This document shows positions 18,022-25,532 of a DNA stretch of 64,000 bases, piece by piece. This DNA is from Noviluteimonas caseinilytica (lineage in GTDB: Bacteria; Pseudomonadota; Gammaproteobacteria; Xanthomonadales; Xanthomonadaceae). The position numbers were made by a program, and so were the translations under genes. Each line of letters opens with the position of its first letter. Position 1 is the stretch's first letter. The notes beneath the pieces were generated by a model, which saw only the letters and a program-made list of their open reading frames with translations, had not been told where the DNA came from and did not search any database. The stretch lies in assembly GCF_018406605.1 (NCBI RefSeq), contig NZ_AP024545.1, positions 1,426,001 through 1,490,000 on the forward strand, in the 5' to 3' direction.

Positions 18022-18216
18022 CGTCGGTTTCGACGCGCGAGCGCCGGATGAAAAGGGAAGCCGGTGGGACTTATCAGTCGAATCCGGCACTGCCCCGCAG
18101 CGGTAAGTGGAAACGAAGTCGCGCATTGCACTGGGGCGGTGGCCCCGGGAAGCAGCGACGAGTAGGAGGCACGGGTTCGCCCGCGCCGCGTCCACGAGTC
18201 CGAAGACCTGCCGACA
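18022..18216 (+). ncRNA. Cobalamin (adenosylcobalamin) riboswitch
   Basis: The conserved core is plain: GATGAAAAGGGAAGCCGGTG (18047-18066), then CCGGCACTGCCCCGCAGCGG (B12-box region, from 18084), GGGAAG with GACGAGTAGGAGGC, and AGTCCGAAGACCTGCC (18197-18212). Outer stem P1 can form between GTCGG (18023-18027) and CCGAC (18211-18215). High B12 is expected to shut off the gene downstream. About 195 bases separate the aptamer from the nrdA start and contain GC-rich hairpins (for example GCGTCGC with GCGACGC around 18311-18331) that could be the expression platform. No U-run terminator is seen, so control may be at translation or by Rho. Confidence 0.93.
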
Positions 18217-18411
18217 GCCGCGCGCCTGCACGCCGCGCGGTGCCGGCCGCGGAATCTCCGGGGGGAGATGGCTGGTGACGCAAACGCCGGGCGTCCGCCA
18301 ATCGCGGATGCGTCGCGGCCGATGCGACGCCGCCCGTCCAATGTCCCGGGGACCGCATGCCACCGACTCGCCGAGGGAGCGATCGGACCGGTGCGCCACC
18401 ACGGAGCCACC

Positions 18412-20817
18412 ATGACCCACGCCACGCTCGACCCGTCGTCGCCCGTCGACGATGCCCCCCGTTTCGACCTCACCCCGCCGCCCACCGCGACCACCATGTG
18501 CGTGACCAAGCGCAATGGCAGCAGCGAAGCGGTCGACCTCAACAAGATCGTGCGCGCGGTGACGCGCGCGGCCGAAGGGCTGCACGCGGTGGAACCGATG
18601 CGCGTGGCGACGCGCACGATCTCCGGCCTGTACGACGGCGCGACCACGCGCGAACTCGACGAGCTGTCCATCCGCACCGCCGCGCTGCTGACCGGCGAAG
18701 AGCCGGAATACGGACGCCTGGCCGCGCGCCTGCTGGCGCGCGTGATCGGCAAGGAAGTCGCGAGCCAGGAAATCCACGCGTTCTCGCAGTCGGTGTCGCG
18801 CGGGCACGAAGTGGGCTTGATCAACGACCGCCTGCTCGGTTTCGTGCAGGCCAACGCGCGCAAGTTGAACGAAGCGCTGGACGTGGCGCACGACCGGCAC
18901 TTCGATTACTTCGGCCTGCGCACGCTGTACGACCGTTACCTGCTGCGCCACCCGCACTCGCGCAAGGTGATCGAAACGCCGCAGCAGTTCTACCTGCGCA
19001 TCGCCTGCGCGCTGAGCGACGACGTGCCGGGTGCGCTTGCGCTGTACGGCCGCATGGCCAACCTGGAATACCTGCCGAGCTCGCCCACGCTGTTCAACAG
19101 CGGCACCACGCACGAGCAGTTGTCGTCGTGCTTCCTGCTGGATTCGCCGCAGGACACGCTGGAGTCGATCTACCAGAAGTACGGCGACATCGCGCAGTTG
19201 TCGAAATTCAGCGGCGGCATCGGCGTCAGCTTCACGCGCGTGCGTTCGCGCGGCTCGCTGATCCGGTCGACCAACGGGCATTCCAACGGCATCGTGCCGT
19301 GGCTGAAGACGCTGGATTCGTCGGTGGCGGCGGTCAACCAGGGCGGCAAGCGCAAGGGCGCGGCGTGCGTGTACCTCGAGCCGTGGCATGCGGACGTCGA
19401 AGAATTCCTGGAGCTGCGCGACAACACGGGCGACGAAGCGCGCCGCACGCATAACCTCAACCTCGCGAACTGGGTGCCGGACATCTTCATGCGGCGCGTG
19501 GAGGCGGACGCGGCGTGGTCGCTGTTCGATCCGCGCGTGGTGCCGGAATTCACCGATCTGTACGGCAGCGATTTCGAAGAGGCTTACGAACAGGCCGAAC
19601 GCCAGGGCAAGGCCGTGCGCACGGTGCGGGCACGCGAGTTGTACGCGCGGATGATGCGCACGCTGGCGCAGACCGGCAACGGCTGGATGACGTTCAAGGA
19701 CAAGTGCAACCGCGCGAGCAACCAGACGCTGCGGCGCGGCAACGTGATCCACCTGTCCAACCTGTGCACGGAGATCCTGGAGATCACCTCGTCGGAGGAG
19801 ACGGCGGTGTGCAACCTCGGGTCGATCAACCTGTCGCGGCATTTCGACGAGGACGGACAGTTCGATTTCGACACGCTGGCGGAAACCGTGCAGTTGGCGG
19901 TGCGGCAGCTGGATCGCGTGATTGACCTGAACTTCTATCCGATCGATTCCGCGCGCCGCGGCAACCTGCGCTGGCGCCCGGTGGGCCTGGGCGTGATGGG
20001 CTTGCAGGATGTGTTCTTCCGCTTGCGGCTGCCGTTCGACAGCGACGCGGCGCGCGCGCTGTCGGCGCGGATCGCGGAGGCGATCTACTTCCATGCGCTC
20101 GAAGCCTCGTGCGAGCTGGCGATCGAGCAGGGCCGGCATCCGGGCTTCGCGGATACGCGCGCGGCGGAAGGCGAATTGCAGTTCGACGCGTGGGGCGTGG
20201 TGCCGGAGAACGCGGAACGCTGGGACGCGCTGCGTGCGCGCATCCGCGAACACGGGCTGCGCAATTCGCTGCTGATCGCGATCGCGCCGACGGCCACGAT
20301 CGCCGCCATCGCCGGTTGCTACGAATGCGTCGAACCGCAGACCAGCAACCTGTTCAAGCGCGAGACGCTGTCGGGCGACTTCCTGCAGGTCAATCGTTAC
20401 CTGGTGGAAGAGCTGAAGAAGCTCGGGCAATGGACGCCGGAGATGCGCGATGCGATCAAGCAGGCCGAAGGCTCGATCCAGGGCATTCCGCAGATTCCTG
20501 AGGCGCTGCGCGAGGTGTATCGCACGACGTGGGAAATCCCGATGCGCGCGCTGATCGACATGGCGGCCGACCGCGGCGCTTTCATCGATCAGTCGGCCTC
20601 GCTCAACCTGTTCATGGACAGCCCGAACATCGGTGCGCTGTCGTCGATGTACATGTACGCGTGGAAGCGCGGCATCAAGACCACGTACTACCTGCGTTCG
20701 CGCCCGGCGACGAAGATCGCGAAGGCGACGCTGTCCGATGGTGCAGCACAACCCGCGCCGATGGAGGCGATCGCGTGCTCGCTCGAGAACCCGGAATCCT
20801 GCGAGGCCTGCCAGTGA
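18412..20817 (+). CDS. nrdA: Ribonucleoside-diphosphate reductase, alpha subunit (class Ia)
   Basis: 801 residues. The N-terminal ATP-cone (about 25-110, MCVTKRNGSSEAVDLNKIV) senses ATP/dATP. The barrel carries SSCFLLDSPQDTLESIY, the radical site NLCTEILE (N, C and E), and TAVCNLGSINLS with the redox Cys pair partner. The tail ends CEACQ, giving the CxxC pair that passes electrons from thioredoxin/glutaredoxin. GGAG precedes ATG 18412. It reduces ribonucleotides to deoxyribonucleotides with NrdB. A cobalamin riboswitch in its leader suggests it is made when B12 is scarce, which would imply a B12-dependent reductase elsewhere in the genome. Confidence 0.95.
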   Translation: MTHATLDPSSPVDDAPRFDLTPPPTATTMCVTKRNGSSEAVDLNKIVRAVTRAAEGLHAVEPMRVATRTISGLYDGATTRELDELSIRTAALLTGEEPEYGRLAARLLARVIGKEVASQEIHAFSQSVSRGHEVGLINDRLLGFVQANARKLNEALDVAHDRHFDYFGLRTLYDRYLLRHPHSRKVIETPQQFYLRIACALSDDVPGALALYGRMANLEYLPSSPTLFNSGTTHEQLSSCFLLDSPQDTLESIYQKYGDIAQLSKFSGGIGVSFTRVRSRGSLIRSTNGHSNGIVPWLKTLDSSVAAVNQGGKRKGAACVYLEPWHADVEEFLELRDNTGDEARRTHNLNLANWVPDIFMRRVEADAAWSLFDPRVVPEFTDLYGSDFEEAYEQAERQGKAVRTVRARELYARMMRTLAQTGNGWMTFKDKCNRASNQTLRRGNVIHLSNLCTEILEITSSEETAVCNLGSINLSRHFDEDGQFDFDTLAETVQLAVRQLDRVIDLNFYPIDSARRGNLRWRPVGLGVMGLQDVFFRLRLPFDSDAARALSARIAEAIYFHALEASCELAIEQGRHPGFADTRAAEGELQFDAWGVVPENAERWDALRARIREHGLRNSLLIAIAPTATIAAIAGCYECVEPQTSNLFKRETLSGDFLQVNRYLVEELKKLGQWTPEMRDAIKQAEGSIQGIPQIPEALREVYRTTWEIPMRALIDMAADRGAFIDQSASLNLFMDSPNIGALSSMYMYAWKRGIKTTYYLRSRPATKIAKATLSDGAAQPAPMEAIACSLENPESCEACQ

Positions 20818-21821
20818 CCGCGCGCCTGCTCGACCCGGGATTCGAACTCACCCTGCGCCCGATGCGCTATCCGCAGTTCTACGAGATGTACCGCAACGCG
20901 ATCCGCAACACGTGGACGGTGGAGGAGGTGGACTTCTCCGGCGACGTCAATGATCTCAAGCACAAGTTCGGGCCGGCGGAGCGGCACCTGATCGAGCGGC
21001 TGGTGGCGTTCTTCGCCACCGGCGATTCGATCGTGGCCAACAACCTGGTGCTCAACCTCTACCAGCACACCAATGCGCCGGAAGCGCGCATGTACCTGTC
21101 GCGGCAGTTGTACGAGGAAGCGCTGCACGTGCAGTTCTACCTCACGCTGCTGGACACCTACCTGCCGGATCCGCGCGAGCGGGCGCGCGCGTTCGCGGCC
21201 GTGGAGAACATCCCGTCGATCCAGCGCAAGGCGGCGTTCTGCTTCAAGTGGATGGCCTCGCTGCAGGACACGGCGCGGCTGGAGACGCAGGCGCACCGGC
21301 GGCAGTTCCTGTTGAACATGATCTGCTTCGCGGCGTGCATCGAAGGCTTGTTCTTCTTCGGCGCGTTCGCGTACGTGTACTACCTGCGTTCGCGTGGGCT
21401 ACTGCACGGCTTGGCATCCGGCACAAACTGGGTCTTCCGCGACGAGAGCGCGCACATGGCGTTCGCGTTCGAAGTCATCCGCACGGCGCGCGAGGAAGAA
21501 CCCGACCTGTTCGACGCCGACCTGCAGGCGCAAGTCGTCCAGATGATGGTGGAAGCGGTGGAATGCGAGTACGCGTTCGCCGAAGACACGTTGTCCGGCG
21601 GCGTGGCCGGGTTGTCGTTGCGCGACATGCGCGAGTACCTGCAGTACTGCGCGGACCAGCGGCTGGTGCAGCTCGGGATGCCGCGCCATTTCGGCGCGCG
21701 CAACCCGTTCCCGTTCATGGACCTGCAGGACGTGCAGGAGCTGACCAACTTCTTCGAACGCCGCGTGTCGGCCTACCAGGTGGGCGTGCAGGGCGAGGTC
21801 GAGTTCGACCACGCGTTCTGA
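20814..21821 (+). CDS. nrdB: Ribonucleoside-diphosphate reductase, beta subunit
   Basis: 335 residues, ferritin-like. All diiron ligands are visible: D in ATGDSIVANN, EEALH (ExxH), E in IEGLFFF, and RDESAHMAF (ExxH). The radical Tyr follows four residues after the first His (HVQFY), as in E. coli Tyr122, so a tyrosyl-radical enzyme is expected. The start is GTG 20814, overlapping the nrdA stop as GTGA, which suggests coupled translation. The C-terminus EVEFDHAF is the kind of acidic/aromatic tail that docks into NrdA. Confidence 0.95.
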   Translation: MTARLLDPGFELTLRPMRYPQFYEMYRNAIRNTWTVEEVDFSGDVNDLKHKFGPAERHLIERLVAFFATGDSIVANNLVLNLYQHTNAPEARMYLSRQLYEEALHVQFYLTLLDTYLPDPRERARAFAAVENIPSIQRKAAFCFKWMASLQDTARLETQAHRRQFLLNMICFAACIEGLFFFGAFAYVYYLRSRGLLHGLASGTNWVFRDESAHMAFAFEVIRTAREEEPDLFDADLQAQVVQMMVEAVECEYAFAEDTLSGGVAGLSLRDMREYLQYCADQRLVQLGMPRHFGARNPFPFMDLQDVQELTNFFERRVSAYQVGVQGEVEFDHAF

Positions 21822-21825
21822 CGCT

Positions 21826-22212
21826 TCAACGCGCCTGCATCGGGGACTCGGTATGGATGGCGCAGCGCCACGCGCCATCCTGCCGCACCCAGGTCGACGA
21901 GTCGGACACCTTCATGCGGACGTCCTTGCCCTTCTCGTTCGTGGTCTGGTCGACTTCGTACGTCAGGATCGCCACGTCGTCGGACGGATGCAGCACCGAG
22001 AGGTTCGACAGTTCGTACTTGACCAGCTTGTAGTCCGGGTTGTCCGCCATCTTGCGGTAGCCCGCATGGTCGAACTGCATCGCGCCGTGCTGCGACACCA
22101 TCAGCGCGGGCTCGGCGAGCAGGCCGAGCGCGACATCGGTATTGCCGTCCACCATCGTCTGCCAGAAGCGCTTTTCCAGCGCGATGATCTCGTCCTTGTC
22201 GTTGTCGGCCAT
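21826..22212 (-). CDS. SnoaL-like / DUF4440 family protein
   Basis: 128 residues of the NTF2-like cone fold, with IALEKRFWQTMVDGNTDVALGLLAEPALMV near the start and AWRCAIHTESP at the end, typical of DUF4440/SnoaL-like proteins. These bind small ligands or act as simple isomerases; no catalytic role is readable here. AGGAGG stands 8 bases before ATG 22212. It ends 4 bases after the convergent nrdB gene. Confidence 0.7.
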   Translation of the reverse strand: MADNDKDEIIALEKRFWQTMVDGNTDVALGLLAEPALMVSQHGAMQFDHAGYRKMADNPDYKLVKYELSNLSVLHPSDDVAILTYEVDQTTNEKGKDVRMKVSDSSTWVRQDGAWRCAIHTESPMQAR

Positions 22213-22278
22213 CTGCTTCGCCTCCTGTCGTGGGGGCGTTTGCTTTAGCAAGGCCCGCGACAAGAGCGGGTGAATCGG

Positions 22279-23781
22279 TCAGCCGGTTCCGCGATCCAGG
22301 CGGCGGTAGCCGATGGCTTCGGTGAGATGCGCGGTGGCGATGGATTCGCTGCCTTCCAGGTCGGCGATGGTGCGCGCGACGCGCAGGATGCGATGCATCG
22401 AACGCGCGGAGAGTTGCAGCATTTCGATGGCGTGTTCGAGCAGGCGGCGATCGTCGGGGGCGAGACGACACGTGGCTTGGGTCTGCGGCACATCGAGCCG
22501 CGCGTTGTGGCACCCGATGCGTTCGAGTTGGCGATCGCGTGCGGCGATGACGCGCGTGCGCACGACGGCGCTGGATTCGCCGGGCGCGGCATCGTCGCGC
22601 AATGCGCTCGGCGGCAGGCGCGGGACTTCGACGTGCAGGTCGATGCGATCCATCAACGGCCCCGACACGCGCGCGGTGTAGCGCTGCAGCATCTCGGGCG
22701 AACAACGACAGCGGCCCGACGGATCGCCGGCCCAGCCGCACGGACACGGATTCATCGCGGCGACGAGCTGGAAGCGCGCGGGAAACGTGCAATGGCGCGC
22801 GGCGCGGGCGATCGTGGCGACGCCGGATTCCAGCGGTTCGCGCAGCATCTGCAAGGCGTGGCGATCCCATTCGGGCAGTTCGTCGAGGAACAGCACGCCG
22901 TGGTGGGCGAGGGAGATTTCGCCGGGACGTGGTTCGGTGCCGCCGCCGACGAGGGCGATCGCGCTCGCGCTGTGGTGCGGGGCGCGGAAGGGGCGTGTGC
23001 GCCACGTCGATGCATCGATGCCGCGGCCGCTGACCGAGGCGACCGCCGCGGCTTCGAGTGCTTCGGCTTCCGTCGCTTCCGGCAGCAGGCCGGGCAAGCG
23101 CGAGGCAAGCAACGTCTTGCCGCACCCTGGCGGTCCGACGAACAACAGGTGATGCCCACCGGCCGCCGCGACTTCCAACGCACGCCGCGCATGCGCCTGT
23201 CCCCGCACGTCACTCAGGTCGGCGACTCGCACGTCTTCGACCTCGCGCACCTCCGGCACGGGCAACGTCTTCGTCCCCGACAACGCCGCACACACTTCGA
23301 GCAACGTGCGCGCCGTGCGTACATCCGCATCGCGCACCAGCGCCGCCTCCGCGCCGTTCTCCGCCGGCACGATCAACCGTCGCTTCGCCGCCGTCGCGGC
23401 CATCACCGCGGGCAGCACGCCATCGACGGGGCGCAGTTCCCCCGTCAGCCCGAGCTCGCCGATGAACTCCACATCGCGCATCGCCTGCTGCGGCACCTGG
23501 CCGCTCGCCGCCAGGATCCCGAGCGCGATGGGCAGGTCAAACCGCCCGCCGCCCTTCGGCAAGTCCGCCGGCGCGAGGTTGATGGTGATGCGGCCGTTGG
23601 GGAATTCGAGTTGCGCGCACTGGATGGCGGCACGCACGCGATCGCGCGCCTCGCGCACGGCCGTGCCCGGCAATCCCACGATGTGCAGCGCCGGCAATCC
23701 GGACCCGAGGTGCGTTTCCACCTGCACGTCGGGCGCGCGCACGCCGGCGCGTGCACGGCTGTGCACGAGCGACAGACCCAT
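22279..23781 (-). CDS. yifB: YifB-family Mg-chelatase-like AAA+ ATPase (ComM type)
   Basis: 500 residues. An N-terminal Lon-like fold (GLPGTAVREARDRVRAAI, LPKGGGRFDLPIALGIL) is followed by a AAA+ ATPase: Walker A GPPGCGKTLLASRLPG (about residue 215), Walker B GVLFLDELPEW, and AAMNPCPCGW, a Cys-containing stretch typical of the family. The C-terminal Mg-chelatase domain contains SARSMHRILRVARTIADLE. ComM, a close relative, is a helicase that helps integrate transformed DNA; that role here is inferred. It is just downstream of ubiK on the same strand, as in many proteobacteria. Confidence 0.9.
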   Translation of the reverse strand: MGLSLVHSRARAGVRAPDVQVETHLGSGLPALHIVGLPGTAVREARDRVRAAIQCAQLEFPNGRITINLAPADLPKGGGRFDLPIALGILAASGQVPQQAMRDVEFIGELGLTGELRPVDGVLPAVMAATAAKRRLIVPAENGAEAALVRDADVRTARTLLEVCAALSGTKTLPVPEVREVEDVRVADLSDVRGQAHARRALEVAAAGGHHLLFVGPPGCGKTLLASRLPGLLPEATEAEALEAAAVASVSGRGIDASTWRTRPFRAPHHSASAIALVGGGTEPRPGEISLAHHGVLFLDELPEWDRHALQMLREPLESGVATIARAARHCTFPARFQLVAAMNPCPCGWAGDPSGRCRCSPEMLQRYTARVSGPLMDRIDLHVEVPRLPPSALRDDAAPGESSAVVRTRVIAARDRQLERIGCHNARLDVPQTQATCRLAPDDRRLLEHAIEMLQLSARSMHRILRVARTIADLEGSESIATAHLTEAIGYRRLDRGTG

Positions 23782-23795
23782 GGGGGTGGCTCAGG

Positions 23796-24071
23796 TCAGT
23801 GGCGCGGCGGCGCCGGCGCGTCGATCTGCGATTCGAGATCCGCGACGGTGCGCTGGAGTTCGTCCAGCTTCTCGCGCGTGCGCAACAGCACGGCGCGCTG
23901 CACTTCGAATTCCTCGCGAGTCACCAGGTCCAGCTTGGCCAGGCCCGACTGCAGCACGGATTTGAAGTTTTCCTGCAGTTCCTCGCGGCTGTCGCGCAGG
24001 GACGGAGGCACGAGGCTGCTGAGCCGGCGGGCGAGTTCGTCGAGCTTCTCGAAATCGATCATGGCACTCAT
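23796..24071 (-). CDS. ubiK: Ubiquinone biosynthesis accessory factor UbiK (BMFP)
   Basis: 91 residues: an amphipathic N-terminal helix (FEKLDELARRLSSLVPPSLR), then LQENFKSVLQSGLAKLDLVTREEFEVQ and a coiled-coil tail LLRTREKLDELQRTVADLESQ. This is the YqiC/BMFP family, renamed UbiK because it helps assemble the soluble ubiquinone synthesis complex. It forms trimers through the coiled coil. AAGGAG precedes the ATG. It is the upstream partner of yifB, 14 bases away. Confidence 0.88.
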   Translation of the reverse strand: MSAMIDFEKLDELARRLSSLVPPSLRDSREELQENFKSVLQSGLAKLDLVTREEFEVQRAVLLRTREKLDELQRTVADLESQIDAPAPPRH

Positions 24072-24221
24072 CACCTGAGCTCCTTCCTGGAGGATCTGCA
24101 GCTTGCTTGGGAGACACCCGGCGCGCCATCGGACGGCGCCGCGCGCGGGGGTCGGTGGAAACCTACGAACGGCAGCCACGACCGGCGGTATGCTGCCGGC
24201 TGCCGACATGGAGACGACGTG

Positions 24222-24560
24222 ATGAAGATGGTCATGGCGATCATCAAGCCCTTCAAGCTGGATGACGTCCGCGAGGCCTTGTCCGAGGCGGGCGTGGCGG
24301 GCATCACGGCCACCGAGGTCAAGGGGTTCGGGCGGCAGAAGGGCCACACCGAGTTGTACCGCGGCGCCGAGTACGTCGTGGATTTCCTGCCCAAGATCAA
24401 GCTGGAGGTCGCCGTCACCGACGACCAGGCCGATGCCGTGGTCGAGGCCATCATGCAGGCCGCCGGCACGGGCAAGATCGGGGACGGGAAGATCTTCGTG
24501 TGGGAACTGGACAAGGTGGTCCGGATCCGCACGGGCGAACTGGACGGGGACGCGCTCTAG
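24222..24560 (+). CDS. glnB: Nitrogen regulatory protein P-II
   Basis: 112 residues, the exact P-II size. IIKPFKLDDVREALSE begins the fold; the T-loop reads KGHTELYRGAEYVVDFLPK with the uridylylated Tyr in GAEY, and GKIGDGKIFVWELDKVVRIRTGE is the C-terminal nucleotide-binding signature. P-II reports nitrogen and energy status to glutamine synthetase control, NtrB and ammonium channels. No amtB gene follows (the next gene is on the other strand), so calling it GlnK rather than GlnB is not supported by context. GGAG lies 8 bases before the ATG. Confidence 0.92.
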   Translation: MKMVMAIIKPFKLDDVREALSEAGVAGITATEVKGFGRQKGHTELYRGAEYVVDFLPKIKLEVAVTDDQADAVVEAIMQAAGTGKIGDGKIFVWELDKVVRIRTGELDGDAL

Positions 24561-24564
24561 CGCG

Positions 24565-25413
24565 TCACTCCCCCAGCGCCGCCGCCACGAACGGGATCGA
24601 CGCCATCGCCCCCTGGTGGATATCGGCGGTGTAGTACTTCGTCGCGAACGTCTTCTCGCGCGCATCCACCGCCCGGTAATCGAAGCCCCCCGACTTGCGT
24701 GCCAGCGTGCAGCTCCACCACCCGGTCGGGTAGCAGGGCTGCGGGAACGGCAGCGTCTTGAACGTGGTGAAGCCGGCCTTGCCCATCTCGGTGCGCATTT
24801 CCTTGATGAGGTCCAGCAGCACCAGCGGCGATTCGGACTGCTGCACCAGGATGCCGTCGTCCTTCAGCGCCTTGAAGCAGGACGCATAGAAGGCCTTGTT
24901 GAACAGGCCCTCGGCCGGGCCGACCGGATCGGTGGAATCCACGATCACGATGTCCACGCTGCCTTCCGGGCAGTTGGCCATGTACGCGATGCCGTCGTCG
25001 AACAGCAGTTCGGCGCGCGCGTCGTTGTTGGCGTCGCACAGCTCCGGGAACCACTTCTCGGCCATGCGCGTGACCTGCTCGTCGATGTCGCACTGCGTGG
25101 CGGATTCCACGCCCGGGTGCTTGAGCACTTCGCGCAGCGTGCCGCAGTCGCCGCCGCCGATGATCACCACGCGCTTCGGCGCGGCATGCGTGAACAGCGC
25201 CGGGTGCGACATCATCTCGTGGTAGAGGAAGTTGTCGCGCGTGGTCAGCATCATTGCGCCATCGATGAGCATGAGGTTGCCCCAGTCGGTGCTCTCGTAG
25301 ATCTCGATCTTCTGGAAGGGCGACTGCACCTCGTCCAGCTTGCGCGTGATGCGGTAGCCGATGGCCGAGCCGGCGGGCTCGAAGTTCTCGTACATCCAGG
25401 TGGGCTCGGTCAT
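24565..25413 (-). CDS. speE: Spermidine synthase
   Basis: 282 residues. Transfers the aminopropyl group of decarboxylated S-adenosylmethionine to putrescine. The SAM-like binding loop VVIIGGGDCGTLREVLKH and the polyamine-binding IVDSTDPVGPAEGLF are intact, with YHEMMSHP and QSESPLV as further family marks. It is divergent from speA; the two give putrescine-derived spermidine by way of agmatine. The 119 bases between the starts must hold both promoters. Confidence 0.95.
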   Translation of the reverse strand: MTEPTWMYENFEPAGSAIGYRITRKLDEVQSPFQKIEIYESTDWGNLMLIDGAMMLTTRDNFLYHEMMSHPALFTHAAPKRVVIIGGGDCGTLREVLKHPGVESATQCDIDEQVTRMAEKWFPELCDANNDARAELLFDDGIAYMANCPEGSVDIVIVDSTDPVGPAEGLFNKAFYASCFKALKDDGILVQQSESPLVLLDLIKEMRTEMGKAGFTTFKTLPFPQPCYPTGWWSCTLARKSGGFDYRAVDAREKTFATKYYTADIHQGAMASIPFVAAALGE

Positions 25414-25532
25414 CGCGGCAAGTCCGGCAGGGCGTTGGGGGCGCGCATTGTAGGGCGCTCGCCGTCGTGGCGCTGCCTTCGGCCCCCGGGCGGTACACTG
25501 CGCGCCCTTTTTTCCCAGACGGAACGCTGCCG

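Noticed and set aside
17860..20751. 963-codon open frame opposite nrdA and the riboswitch
   Set aside because: It crosses the riboswitch and the cvrA start region and has an Arg-rich composition without motifs; a codon-bias artefact of nrdA.
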